Of a stretch of 64,000 nucleotides of DNA, positions 43,701 to 58,700 are shown piece after piece. Both the position numbers and the translations under genes were made by a program. The first letter of the stretch is position 1. The number at the start of each line of letters is the position of its first letter. The notes under the pieces were generated by a model, which was given only the letters and a program-made list of their open reading frames with translations, did not search any database and was not told the DNA's origin. Origin of the DNA: Antedon mediterranea (taxonomy: Eukaryota; Echinodermata; Crinoidea; Comatulida; Antedonidae); NCBI RefSeq assembly GCF_964355755.1, contig NC_092676.1:28502288-28566287 (forward strand), read 5' to 3'.

Positions 43701-46700
43701 ATATCTCTTTTTACGCTAAAACTGCTACGTCTTTCTGATTCCTTTTTCATGCCGATGCTTCCCCGTCTTACGCCGTAATCAATTTGTCCATTCACATCTT
43801 TTCTTCCTTCATCAACTTCATTGCGTGATTTCTCTGTGTCTCGTGTACTGCGCCCTCCATTCTCCCTCTTGACGTGTTGATAATCGTCTTGTAGGTCGCG
43901 ATTTGTAAAGTCCTCAACTTCTTTGCACGTCACCTCAAATTCTTTTCGTATGAGGTCATCCTGCATCTTACTTATATGGTTGGAGCTTTTGCGAACGTAG
44001 TCATTTTTTGGGAACCCATTTATTGTCTTCACTCCATTTCCATCAGAAAACAGTTCCAACTGTGAAAGTAAATACATTTATTAAAACCTATATAGCGCTG
44101 TTGGTTTTGATTAAATAAAATTTAAAAAAATAAAATATTTAGTTCTTTCTAAAACTCTATCTACTATCAAACTAGTTTGACAAACGTCTGATGTGCCCAA
44201 ATATGGTAGTGATATGCCCAAATATGGTAGTGATATGCCCAAATATGGTAGTGATATTACATAATTATGCATCCATATATGGGCACATCACATTTTTTTT
44301 GTCACATGAAGTTTGATAGTGTTTTCTCAAATTAGTCTTGATTACTTTGCAGGCTGTACCACTGCCTACAAACTAATGTATCAATGACAGGATTTTAACT
44401 ACAGACCCTGGGATTTGAAGTAGTAGTAAAAACAACCCAACCACAGGGGCACGTACTCACCTATATTTCAATAATTGAATCATATAATATTCATAGTAAA
44501 AATGTTGTTAAGAAAAAAATCTTATTTTAGTTATAAAATATAATTAATAATAATTCAAGAAAAATATGGTAGTATGACAAGACTTTAACCATCTTGTTAA
44601 CAACCTACATACAGTACCATGATGCCACTACTTAATGTAAATTATATTCAATTCTAATAACATTAAAGATGTATTGTCCCCCAACAATGAATGAAAAATG
44701 AAGATTAATTACACTAAAAACTATTGTCTGACATACAGTTACAGCATGTACATACATACAGTATGTTTTGATTAAAATTACATTTTTTTCAGGAAAATAA
44801 TTTGTTTTTTTCGATCCAGTTTTTGGTCAAAGCGAATAACTCTTATGTGACATTAAAATGGCAAATTAAAAAAAAAAATTAAATTTTACATGAATAAAAT
44901 GGCATGTTTCCTTTATGCAATAATTCAAGACAGCATTAATTCTGCATAACAGAAAGCCTTGGGCTAAAGCAATTCTGTCTCGTTTAATCTATCCTTACCC
45001 TGTATTAAAACTGAATATGGACCGACCATATAATTGCACATAGGGAATTAATTTATAGTAAATTAAGATGTAAGGATAGCTATCGTACGTAGCGTTCAAT
45101 TTGCGATTGGAGTTTGTCGAGATTGTTGAACACTTCTAATGAGGTGATTAAAGAAGTTGCACAAACTCAGAGTGTGTTAACGACGCTCTGCATACTATCA
45201 GATATTTGGACCTACTGTAGGGTTAACCTAAAGTTTCCCTCTCCCTAGAATCAATCAACAGTGCAGAAAAAAATCTCTATGTAACAAATATATAACAATT
45301 ACAGATAACAAAGAAACAATAAGCAAAGCCTCTTGAATCAACCTTATTTTGCAGGTGACGTAGATTTTTTCATCTATACCTACTAATATTTTTATTTTTA
45401 AAAGCATTTGTTTCTCTAGTTGTATAAAAAGTCATATATGATTAATTTATACATTATTATATACCTCTCACTTGCATAAGCCTGTGGCATTTACCAATCT
45501 AATTGTTCTATTTGATAATTAATAAAAGATTTAACGTGAGCGAGAAAGATAAAGACAACGTATGCATTAATAAAATTGAGAAAACCAATGACAGCAATGA
45601 CGAAAGCACATAACAGGTGACAGAATGCTTGAATAAGCTACCGGTAATTACGTAAATAATGCGTCAACGTAAATGCATTGTCTAGTACTTCTGCTAAAAT
45701 TAGCTGGCGACATTTGACATTTAAATGTATTATACTGTTTGGTTGTTGTGAGTGCTTGCATCCTGTGAAATCACAGTGCAGTATTTATGAGTGGTTATTG
45801 CTATTATAGCCACACTTATCACCCAATTCTCTGTACTGTATCTCAACATATTGCATGATGCACCCAGTATCATGGCAAATTCTATAACACATTGTCACAT
45901 GCATCATAAATTGGTCATTGTAATATGTTAATTTATCACTCACCTAATTCTGTGTACTGTATCTCCCCATGCATTACATGTGATGCCTGTATTTAATGTT
46001 AAGGTTGGGATAGGCTTATGGCCTATGATACAGGCATCACATGTGATATTATGTGACACTGTATTACACAGTATGCTTATGATACTGGAGAAATTATAGA
46101 TACAGATACCTACTGAATCACCTTGGAAATAAATGCTTGCACTGAAAGCGTCATTCAGTATAAAGACAGAATAAATAAATACATGATGACTTATGTCATT
46201 TTTAAAGAAAGTATTCTTAAACATACCTGAGTCTGTTTTGTCTTGATGATCATTTGAATTTTACGCATTTCATGTCGGACTTTATAGATATCCGTCTGAT
46301 ACTCACTGCTTCGTTTGATTATATTTGATCCTCTTCTGGTATTGCTGGTTTAAAAACGAAAGAAATAGCAATTACATTCAAATTGAAGATTTTTGGACCT
46401 TAACAAATATTTTTTATTATGAATCGTCAAAGACTTATAATATATTAAAGATATTGAGACAACTGTATTTCCAGAAGGTGTACAAAACGGCCACTGAAGT
46501 GGAGAGAATAAGTCAAAGAAGAGTAGGATTAAACAGTAGAAGGAGATTTAAATCATACGGTTATTGACTTTGAATGTAGCTAGAAAAAGTACAAAGATAA
46601 TGTAAAGCTCTGTCTACACTGTCAAACTTTATGTGACAAAAAAATGTGATGTATCATATCACTACCATATTTGGGAATATCACTACCATATTTGGGAATA

Positions 46701-49700
46701 TCACTACCATATTTGGGAATATCACACTTTTTTTTGTCAAACTAGTTTGATAGAGTAGACAGAGCTTAAAGGTTTATAAGGACATTGATGCTATGCATTA
46801 TTATATAATAAAGCTTTTTTTTAATATTCAAACTTAACCGCAAACTTAAAAAAAGAAATTTCTCTTAACCTTCCAGAGTAATTATAATGATGTCGCTGAT
46901 TTACAATTATACTCTAAGAACATTGAGAAATCTCAGTTTTACAAAACTGAATTAAATACAAAAAGCTATTTAATAGTATAATGATGCTTTAGATGTTACA
47001 AGTCCCCAGTACATTACTCTGATCATACTAGCAATACTGTAATTGCTTAAAACTCTTTTAATCTAGCCTTAATGTTTGCTAATGAATACAGTCATTAAAG
47101 TGTTTTTATTTTTAAAAAAACCAATTTTATTTTTGAATAAATCAATTTGATAAATTGATAAAATATGAAAAAAAGTAACAAGTACAGTAGTACGTCAGAA
47201 TTCTAGAATCTTAAGATCTTGCTCTCCACGCAACAACTTGATCACAACAAAATAAAAATATAATTTATTAATATAAATTAATTATTCAGAATATATTACC
47301 AGGTTGTTCAGAGTTTTCTATGGTTACATTTACAGTAATAATTTATTAAATTATGAACCGATTTTTCAAATCACATTTTTTCTGGTCCTTACTTAAAAAT
47401 AATAAGCTTATACTTAGACCAAAGACGAGAATAGAGGTCTTTAATTGGAGGGATGCTGCACAGAACTATTTTACATGGTCCCTGAAAAGCGAGTAACACT
47501 TTCATGAAAGTGTGAAAACTACCCATGTATATCTAATTACATATACCAAACAAGGATATTCAATGATGCGAAACACATATTACTTTTCAAAATGCTGTTA
47601 TAACTGGATTTGTTTATTTCGCAAATAAAAAAAATAAAATAATGATATAATATATTCATAGAATCAACTTAAAAAATAATTTTTTCCAACAAAGGTTTAC
47701 GTAAATGTTGTGTTTTAAAAACGGAGAAACTTACACACTCTCTAATAGTATAGATATATTATTTGTTACCTCCAACAAATTGTATGTTAATGTACTTTAA
47801 AAACATTAATGTGATAATCAAACTGAAATATATGACTACAAATTGACAAACAGTAGTACATCTAAAGGGCAACAAACACAGCGAGTCATCTCGTCGGGAG
47901 AAAATAAAACATTTTTAATGTTCTCCCGACGACCTAAAAACTACGGTGGACGCTATCTTAAGGCGACTCGTCTAGTCGGGATTCAACTTAGACAGCACCG
48001 ACAAGTCTGTTTCATCGGGCCTTTTCGTTTGATGCTGTCTGAGTTGGCCTTTATATTATATAATTCAATGAAGAGTACAATTTATATAAGCTTCTTGTAC
48101 ACTATATTAGATGTTTAATAAGATTTAATATACAATTTCTGAGAAATTTGATACCACTACTCATAATTTCTGTGCTAATTATGATTAATATCAAAATTAC
48201 AATGCTGAAATTTTTTGTTATGTAAATATTTCATTATTTGTATATATACTTTTTTTATTAAGCTCTGTCTACACTATCAAACTAGTTGGACAAAAAAAGT
48301 GTGATGTGCCCAAATATGATAGAGATATACCCAAATATGGTATGGATATGACATCACCATGTCCATATATGGGTACATCACATTTGTTTGTCACATAAAG
48401 TTTGATAGTGTAGTTAGAGCTTTAGATTTTTAATAACCAAATTTATCACAAATACATTTAGACTTTTCAAATAATTTAAACCTAAATATGTTATAATAAA
48501 TTAAATTTTGAAAATCGAACTATATTAAATATCAATGTGCGTGCAAGCCATTTATTTTTTTATATTAGATATAAAATTTATTTAAAATCCCTAATGTCTT
48601 TGCCTTTACCAATTATGCTAAATTTACATTGTGATGTCGTTTGTTAAACTTTGTAATTGTAATGACAATGTTTCAATTTGAAATTGTATAATTAAACAGT
48701 AAATTCATACTCTATAGTATTTATGCCTTGATGGGTTTTACTCCCATCTGAGTGCGTCTGAAATGCTTATTATAACAAGCTGCAGTAAACAATTATAATA
48801 CTAAAGTATGATGAACGCTTAGTTTTAAGCATCTAGTAACAAACACTATCAGTGTGTTGGAAAGATGGTTTAACTTGACAACAATTATAAACAAAATCTA
48901 ATGAACAATTATAAATATGATTATTGTTAAAGATGTATTGTCCCTTGAAACACAAAAAAATATTCTAAATTTTAAGTGGCCATATCAAAGTAATATTAAA
49001 GTTATTCACTTTAAGTCGAAAACTTGAGCCAAAAACAACAAGTTTACGTAATTAACAGGTAAATTAGTTTGATTACATTTCATCTGGAAAATCGTCACGA
49101 GCGAAAGTAAACAAAGATTTCAAACCATGAGTACGCATTATGCATATGCTAAATTAGGATTGTTTACAACTCGTCACGGTTAAGAAGGTATTTTGACACA
49201 GATCATGAGGAAGTTTTATGACTATGCATACAGAGTAGCCAAACAAGCGCGTTTGGGATATGTTTTGATTGAAAACTTTGACTTAAACATCTGTATTTCA
49301 GTTAAATTATTTTGTTCTCGAAAAATTGTTGGTGATAGTTAATAACTATTATGATACTTCAAAATGACCCACCTTTTTTCGAAATCTTTTATTTTTTATT
49401 TTTTTGGAATTAGTCAAAGGGACAATACATCTTTAAGCTCTGTCTACACTATCAAATGTTATGTGACAACAAAATGTGATGTGCCATATAGACATGATGA
49501 TGTCATATAACTACCCTATTTATGCACACTTTTTTTGTCAAACTAGTTTGATAGTGTAGACAGAGCTTTAGATTAAATAAAGCAATTCTTACCTGTCACA
49601 ATAACGTTTCTGTTTGTTTAACTTATCATTTAATTCACTTAGTTCATTTTCAAGATCATCAATCTAATATAGAAAGGAAAAAAACACCATATTATTATTT

Positions 49701-52700
49701 TAATTTTTATTGTTTTTGTTGATCATTTCATCATTTGATTTGAATATTATTTTTATCAAAGACAGCTTAAATGATTATCCTATAGTTCTTATAACGAAAT
49801 TTTTCTAATTTATTTTGTTTTATGCAAGAAAAATTCATGCTTATATATTTATCATCGATCATTATCATCCTAGTGTAAATGGGCCTTTAAGGTGAGAAGA
49901 GGTCATCAAATATTAAGCATCTGTTTTTGGTCACAAAAGATATTACCCTTTCTATACAATATCATTTATATTAATTTTTAGTAATCACTAATAAATAATA
50001 ACTCGAATTTTAAAATCATTTCCAGCATATTGACCTTTTAAATTCAGTTTATTGTAAATGTCAGTGCATAATAATACAATATTTGAAATTAAATATTAAG
50101 GCACACAATTACTGTAATGATTATATTTAAAGGTCAGCAGTGAGTAAATGTCACAGCATACATGTTTATTATGACAACAAACACATTTTAAAATAATATC
50201 AACTGACGACGTTTGTATTTAAAGCTCTGTCTACACTATCAAACTAGTTTGACAAACAAAGTGTGATGTGCTATGACATCATCATGTCCATATATGGGCA
50301 CATCACATTTTTTTGTCACATAAAGTTTGATAGTGTAGACAGAGCTTTATAATGTACACACTTTAAGCTCTGTCTACACTATCAAACTAGTTTTAAAAAG
50401 TATGACCAAATATGGCAGTGATATACCCAAATATGGTAGTGATATGACATCATCATGTCCATATATGGGTACATCACATACTTTTTTGTCACATCAAGTT
50501 TGATAGTGTGACCTTTAGATACCCATGTTTCCCAGGGTAGGCTGAGAAGGCAGGAAAGATAAATTAAGTAGAAAAGGATAGGAAATAAGTGGAAGAAAAA
50601 TGAAGAAATAGAGAGCGAAGGAATACAAAGTAAATGAGAAAGATATAAAAAAGTAAAAATAGAAGGAATGGATGGCCAAACAAAACCTAAATATAAAGGT
50701 CTCTATAAAGCCATATTGTTACAGAAGATTACTGTAAATATTACATTATAAATGAAGGAGACTAAGCTGCCATGACGATGATAGGATTTAAAATCAAGAG
50801 ATGATACAATCTACTGTTATTATAATAAAGTACAACCACTCCTTTGCCCTCCCCCCACCCTATTTGTAATAAATGAGGGGCCAATCCATATTAAAGAGAC
50901 ACTCTGTTGGGTTGCCCTCCCCCCACCCTATTTGTAATAAAATGAGGGGCCAATCCATATTAAAGGGACACTCTGTTGGGTCCTGAAGGGCCAATCCATA
51001 TTAAAGGGACACTCTGTTGGGTCCTGAAGGGCCAATCCATATTAAAGGGACACTCTGTTGGGTCCTGAAGGGCCAATCCATATTAAAGGGACACTCTGTT
51101 GGGTCCTGAAGGACCAATCCATATTAAAGGGACACTCTGTTGGGTCCTGAAGGACCAATCCATATTAAAGAGACACTCTGTTGGGTCCTGAAGGGCCAAT
51201 CCATATTAAAGGGACACTCTGTTGGGTCCTGAAGGATGGTGTCCTCTAAATACATGTTCTACTGTATAAATTGTCTTGGCACATCTAAAGCTCTGTTTAC
51301 ACTATCAAACTTTATGTGACAAAAAATGTGATATGCCCATATATGGACATAATGTCATATCACTACAATATTTGGGAATATCACTACAATATTTAGGCAC
51401 ATCACACTTTTTGTCAAACTAGTTTGATAGTGTAGACAGAGCATTAAATGCACTACTGTACCATACCTCTTTTATTAAATCACCTTGCGTTTCTTGCAAA
51501 CTCTGTTCTGTGGATGGATGGTGGATTAATTTACCTTGCGAAAAATCCTGAAAGCAAGAGAAGAATTATGACATTTTAATCACTAAAAAACACAATAGAA
51601 AGAGACCTTGAAACATAGGATGCAAGATTACGATGTATATATCATTATATATGTATGTATACTGGTATAAAGATTGATTGAGAATAAATGAATATAATTA
51701 AAGAAAAAAAACAAGAAAAATTAAGATTAATAAAATCAGACTTTAAATACGCCATTTTGCAATTTTAATAAAATTATTCACTTCTGGAAAAAATACAACA
51801 AAAATAATCCGATTCAGTTTTTGGTCAAAGTGAATGGCATATTAAAAAAAAAATATATTTTTTAGGGGGGACAATAGTACATCTATAATCAATAAAATAG
51901 ATAATGATGATGATATTGATGATGATATTGATGATGATATTGACAATGATGATGATTTTGATTACAATCAATGGTGATGAAGATAGCAATAAATATGATG
52001 ATGACAAATTTGGTGATAACAACAACAATAACACTATGATGAAAATATAGTGCTGTGGATGATAGTACCAGGATGAATCTGAATTTTAAGACTATTAGGA
52101 AAAAATAATTTTTATTTACTTATAAAAAAAACAGATACATTTAATGTATGTATACTGCGCTTTGCCATACACAAGCAGACATTGTCATTTATACAAATGG
52201 TTCTATATGATTTAAATACAATGTATCTAGTACTTTAGGAATACCAGAAAAAAAACCAATAGTTGTATTACTTACACCTGTTACACTGGCCTCAGGTTTG
52301 GTAAACATATACTGGGCTATCTTAGGTTTATTGGCGGGGAACTGCATGTCCCCTATGTTCTCTTTGGCATCAACCGCTCTTGTTAAAGTTACTATAGCGT
52401 CCATTCTTCTTCCTTGATCACATAACTGTCAATAGGAAATATATAATTTGAAATAAACTATCAAATATTAATATAATCGACTCCTTTATTTAGCAAGTGA
52501 ACTATCAGTTAATTGGTACAATTCAGCCAATTTATGTCACGTGACAAACAAACATGTTTAATTGCAACGCAGAATGTATTAAATAAATAATGATAAAGTA
52601 TAGTAATATTTAAGCAAATATAATACTTTATTTGTTTAAATGTAACATTTTGTCAAAATTGGGGTGAATAGGCTCGGTTTTACGAAAGGTATATTCGTAC

Positions 52701-55700
52701 AGTAGACATAGACATAGACTCCCGTTGGACACCCTACAAAGGGGTCAAGTCGGGTTCAAGTTCATGAAAAATGCAACACTAAGGTGTCTGTTTAACTAAG
52801 GTTTTACTGAATTTAATACAAAAATGGCTAAAGCTCTGTCTACAAAAAAAGTGTGATGTGCCCAAATATGGTAGTGATATCACATCATTATGTCCGTATA
52901 TAGGCACATCATATTTTTTTGTCACATTAAGTTTGATAGTGTAGACAGAGCTTAAGAAATTAATTAATGCATGTATAGTATGTATAAAATTTGATATTAT
53001 AGATATATGAGAGAATAAATATAGAAATTATTGAATGAATGAGCGAGTGATTAAATGAACGAAACAATGAATGAAAAGATGGCCACAACATTTGCACATA
53101 ATAATAATAGATAGATTTATATAGCGCAAATAAACGATGTCTCTTGTGCTCGACAATAAAGAGAGGAAAACAAAAGGAACATGAATAAAAAGCAAACTAA
53201 CATATGAAATATGAATGTTAAGTTGTTTTATTTGTATTATAACACTGAGTCTATTCAACATGACAATAGTTGTCTATCGATTGTCTCAATATACAATTAT
53301 TCTTATTCTAATCAAAAATATTGTAAAAATTGATCTGTAAAAAAAGTGCAAATGAACAATATTGCATTTGTCAGCGTTCTACTAAGATGATGGATAATCA
53401 TATTATAATATATGTTTGAGAAGAAAAGATTAATCGCTAAGCATTGTGAATGATCTGTTACCTTACCCAGACTGATACCCACCATACTCTACTCAATCAA
53501 ATACTAAAATATTGTGGATGTACATTTCTATCTCATTCTAAAACCTTAAAAATCCAACAAATTATAGGGAAGTCAAAGCAAGTTTGTCAACTTACATATT
53601 TTTGCATTGTAAAAACTTCAAATTATTAAACAACAAACACATCATACTAATGCTGTCAGCAATTGTAATATTATACTCCAAAATACGAAACTTGAATGAA
53701 TATATTAAATTTAAAATGCGTACATTTAGTAGCGGTTTACAGATCTTATACTAGTGTTTCTTGTACTGTGAACCTAGGCCTAGATGCCGCACACAGCCTG
53801 TAACTTATTAAACTTCATTAAAGATCATGTTATTAAATTGCATTTGAAAACATGAACTAAAGGTATGTAGGTCATGCATCTTTCAGGGCTTTTACTTCGT
53901 TATTTTTTTTTACGTTTTTAGATTTGAGTAGTAACATCTGCATGCCAAGAGACAGTAATTTGTAATGTTTTATTTTTTCATTTGGTATAAAAATGTTTCT
54001 AAAAATAAAAAGGTGAGGAGTATTACACTTATATATGTTATAATAACAAAAATAAGGATTAAATGGTCAACAATCATATTTGTGTTCCTATTATTTACAA
54101 CAGGAATCCACCTCTGTGTCACTGACTATACTCAACTAGAGCTGCATAAAACAAATAATGTTTTATTTCATTGCTATAGAATAATTGAAACTCACGAAAT
54201 ACACTTATAAACGTAAAGGTCAGGCTTGATTTATTAGTCAGCAATTTCAATTTATCTCTTGCAATTGTTTTATATAAATTGTTAGCTTATTGACTTATCA
54301 ATTGAGTTCAGCAAACCTTTGACTGCTATTCACACATAATGGTAATGTGCTATTTAATAGTGTGCTGTCCACACTGTGCGCCGCCTACACTGTGCGCTGT
54401 CCACACTGTGCGCTGCCTACACTGTGCGCTGCCTACACTGTGTGCTGTCCACACTGTGTACCCTACACTGTGCCCCTCCACATGGTGCGCTGTCCACACG
54501 GTGCACTGCCTACACTGTACGCTGTCCACACTGTGCGCTGCCTACACTGTGCGCCGCCTAGTCCACATAGTGTATTTGACTAGTATGCCATCAATACAAT
54601 GTGCCCTCCTTGCATCATGCCCTTCACACAGTATGCCGTTTAATAACTGGGGGATTGCACCAGCAGTCATGTTTACATTTAATATACAATATTTAAAAAT
54701 CAGATTTATATTTACCAAACAGCTCAGTAGTCATTAAAAAAAAATTAAATCATAATCAAATTACTTAACTGTAGAAAATATATCGTACCCTAGCTACAAA
54801 ATAATCTGTCATTAATTTAGTGAAACATATCAGAGAAGATTAGAGCTGTAAATATCAGCAGATTTGCAAAACTAAAAATAACACAGTTAATTACACGGGC
54901 TATTTAACAATATAATGATGGGATAGTAATCTACTGTATCAAAACCTTGTGGAGTTGACTTACTTATAATCTCAGAAAACTTAACAAATTGGAGAATCGA
55001 GAAGCTAGCGATTATCGGATGGTCAAAACAAAGGCTAAAAGAAACTTGAGCGATGTGATGTGACATGAGGGTGGATGTGTGATGTGACATGTGGGTGGAT
55101 GTGTGATGTGACATGTGAATGGGTGTGTGATGTGAAATGAGGGTGGATGTGTGATGTGACATGTGGGTGGATGTGTGATGTGACTTGTTGGTGGATGTGT
55201 GATGTGACATGTGGGTGGATGTGTGATGTGACATGAGGGTGGATGTGTGATGTGACATGTGGATGGATGTGTGATGTGACATGTGGATGGATGTGTGATA
55301 TGACATGAGGGTGGATGTGTGATGTGACATGAGGGTGGATGTGTGATGTGACATGAGGGTGGATGTGTGATGTGACACATGGGTGGGTGGGTGTGTGATC
55401 GGACATGTGGGTGGATGTGTAATGTTAGGATTACCACCCATCTGATACAGTAGGACAGTGATTTATTTACTATTGGTAATCCTTGGCCACATGTGCCTTA
55501 AAGACAAAAAATGTGACGTGTGGGTGTCTTTGGGGGTTATTTACACAAGGTAACGTTCACCTATGTTCAAGGATTCTTCTTTATTGATGTCTCAAAAATA
55601 TATTGCTTGAATTTTGCATTTTGTTCTCAGATCTATCCAAAGGCATGAATTATAAATAGATTTAATAGAAAACAAAATGATTCATCGTAGAGGATAACCA

Positions 55701-58700
55701 TTTATACTGTCTTTGAACAAACAAATGAAATGATGTCATGATCAATAAAGTCCAATTTACAGACGAGTGGTAATAATAATATAGAATATATGCATTCCTT
55801 ATACACACACCGCGGACGGGCAGTTTCCGCTTAAGATAGATACAAGATTCTATGTGGGATAAACTATGTGGTTTTACGCTTACCGTTACCATTCGTCTGT
55901 GTAAATTGGCCTTAAGAAAAATAAAATTCATACGCTTCATTTTCATCAGGCCTACTACTTAAACACTACAACAATTGTAATTATTAATGTTACTTGTCTG
56001 TCATCATGCAATATATAAACAAATTAATTTCTTTAAAATATTATTCTGATATTATTATTTTATTCAATGTTGAACATGGAGGATGAACTTAATAGACCAC
56101 AAACATAAAGACAATTTCAAATTGCCATTTTAAGAAATTCATTTTGAATTCATTGACTAACAAACCTCATGGGATTTCTGCATTTACTTGAGAGACTTAT
56201 TATAGAATTTATAAACCAACCAACATGGTTGAAAATGAATATCATGTTCATATTACAAAGAAAGTCATTTTCAAAACTTTAATTTTAAAAAACCAATTAT
56301 AGTTATAGAAGATGGTAGATATTTGTTGCTATAATTTACTTGTCTATTGTATGACCCACTAGTCTATACGATCCCCGGGAGAGGTGCGTCATGGATGCGT
56401 CATTTAGAAACAAATAATTATTGATGCAGAGGTGCGTCCAGAAACCCAGATGTTATGTCACATCAATGAACAATGGTGTGTCAATGTCCGCCATTTTACC
56501 ACCTACCATATCATGAACAACATGATCATAGTGCATCAAAATGGGTGTGCCGTGGTCATCTAAAGGTAAGTCATATTTTTTAGGCACAGGTGCGTCATGG
56601 TATTCATAAGGTATGACGCACATCGGACAAATGACGCACCTCTCATAGGGGTCATATTGTGGGTCATAGAATTGACAAGTTGAGCCCAGAATAGTTTATC
56701 CTGTACTTGATGCTTATCATGCTCTGCCTTCAATGACAATATTAGAACTATTTACTCCTACGTTCCCTATATCCACTATTTACTGCCTGCTCCTACGTGC
56801 CCTATATCAATTACTTACTGCCTGCTCCTACGTGCCCTATATTAACTCGCAACCTATTTACTCCTATGTGCCCTATATCAACTCGCAACCTATTTACTCC
56901 TATGTGCCCTATATCAACTCGCAACCTATTTACTCCTACGTGCCCTATATCAACTATTTACTGCCTGCTCCTACGTGCCCTATATCAACTATTTACTGCC
57001 TGCTCCTACGTTCCCTATATCAACTATTTACTGCCTGCTCCTACGTTCCCTATATCAACTATTTACTGCCTGCTCCTACGTTCCCTATATCAACTATTTA
57101 CTCCTACGTTCCCTATATCAACTATTTACTGCCTGCTCCTACGTTCCCTATATCAACTATTTACTGCCTCCTCCTACGTTCCCTATATCAACTATTTACT
57201 GCCTCCTCCTACGTGCCCTATATCAACTATTTACTGCCTGCTCCTACGTTCCCTATATCAACTATTTACTGCCTGCTCCTACGTTCCCTATATCAACTAT
57301 TTACTGCCTCCTCCTACGTTCCCTATATCAACTATTTACTGCCTCCTCCTACGTGCCCTATATCAACTATTTACTGCCTCCTCCTACGTGCCCTATATCA
57401 ACTATTTACTGCCTCCTCCTACGTTCCCTATATCAACTATTTACTGCCTCCTCCTACGTGCCCTATATCAACTCGCAACCAATGGCTCATCATTTGGTTG
57501 TGCATTGCTCATTCATTCTCTCGGGTTTTATTATAGACAATTGTATCAAATAACTGCTTTTCTTTCTTCTGTCGATACAATGTAATTAGACAATTTGTAT
57601 CCAATTGTCATTTGTTATCATAGTCGTCTTTCAGGCTTTTCCAATGCACCCTACAGACACACTTGAACGCTTAATCACCATATCAGTATAGGCACATAGC
57701 ACATCTGTGATTTATATATTAACAACATACAGCAGACTACTGCAGTGACAACATGTATTGAAGCCTTTAGGGTAGGTGGTCTAATGGTATGACGTTATCA
57801 GGTTTGCAATCGTTGTAATGTTGCCCAGGATAGTTAAATAAACAATAACTGTCTGAAACCATAATTAGTTTAATTTGATATCCATTAGATGTAGCTCATG
57901 AAGAAAAAACAAACTATCTGTACAGTATGTAACAAATATAACAGACAGGTTTGGCGATATAACGGACAGGTTTGGCGATATAACGGACAGGTTTGGCGAT
58001 ATAACGGACAGGTTTGGCGATATAACGTACAGGTTTGGCGATATAACGTACAGGTTTGGCGATATAACGGACAGGTTTGGCGATATAACGGACAGGTTTG
58101 GCGATATAACGTACAAGTTTGGCGATATAACGGACAGGTTTGGCGATATAACGGACAGGTTTGGCGATATAACGGACAGGTTTGGCGATATAACGTACAG
58201 GTTTGGCGATATAACGGACAGGTTTGGCGATATAACGTACAGGTTTGGCGATATAACGGACAGGTTTGGCGATATAACGGACAGGTTTGGCTATATAACG
58301 GACAGGTTTGGCGATATAACGGACAGGTTTGGCGATATAACGGACAGGTTTGGCGATATACAGTAACGTACAGGTTTGGCGATATAACGGACAGGTTTGG
58401 CGATATAACGGACAGGTTTGGCGATATAACGTACAGGTTTGGCGATATAACGGACAGGTTTGGCGATATAACGGACAGGTTTGGAGATATAACGTACAGG
58501 TTTGGCGATATAATGGACAGGTTTGGCGATATAACGGACAGGTTTGGCGATATAACGGACAGGTTTGGCGATATAACGGACAGGTTTGGCGATATAACGG
58601 ACAGGTTTGGCGATATAACGGACAGGTTTGGCGATATAACGGACAGGTTTGGTGATAGCGAATAATTTTGGCCGTGTAGAATAGTAAATGATAGCTAAAC

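Noticed and set aside
47843-48118. 91-codon plus-strand open frame in a STAC-like intron
   Set aside because: No recognisable domain; its centre is the 12-bp hairpin, and the flanks look like non-coding repeat.
54887-55441. Three minus-strand open frames rich in HHTST/HPHV
   Set aside because: 24-bp minisatellite inside an intron, with all three frames open.
56733-57585. Long open frames (192-267 codons) in all three forward frames
   Set aside because: The 35-bp minisatellite has no stop in any frame; the peptides are permutations of one another.
57768-57830. tRNA-like box A TGGTCTAATGG and box-B-like GGTTTGCAATC
   Set aside because: Box B is poor and no cloverleaf can be drawn; at most an old SINE relic.
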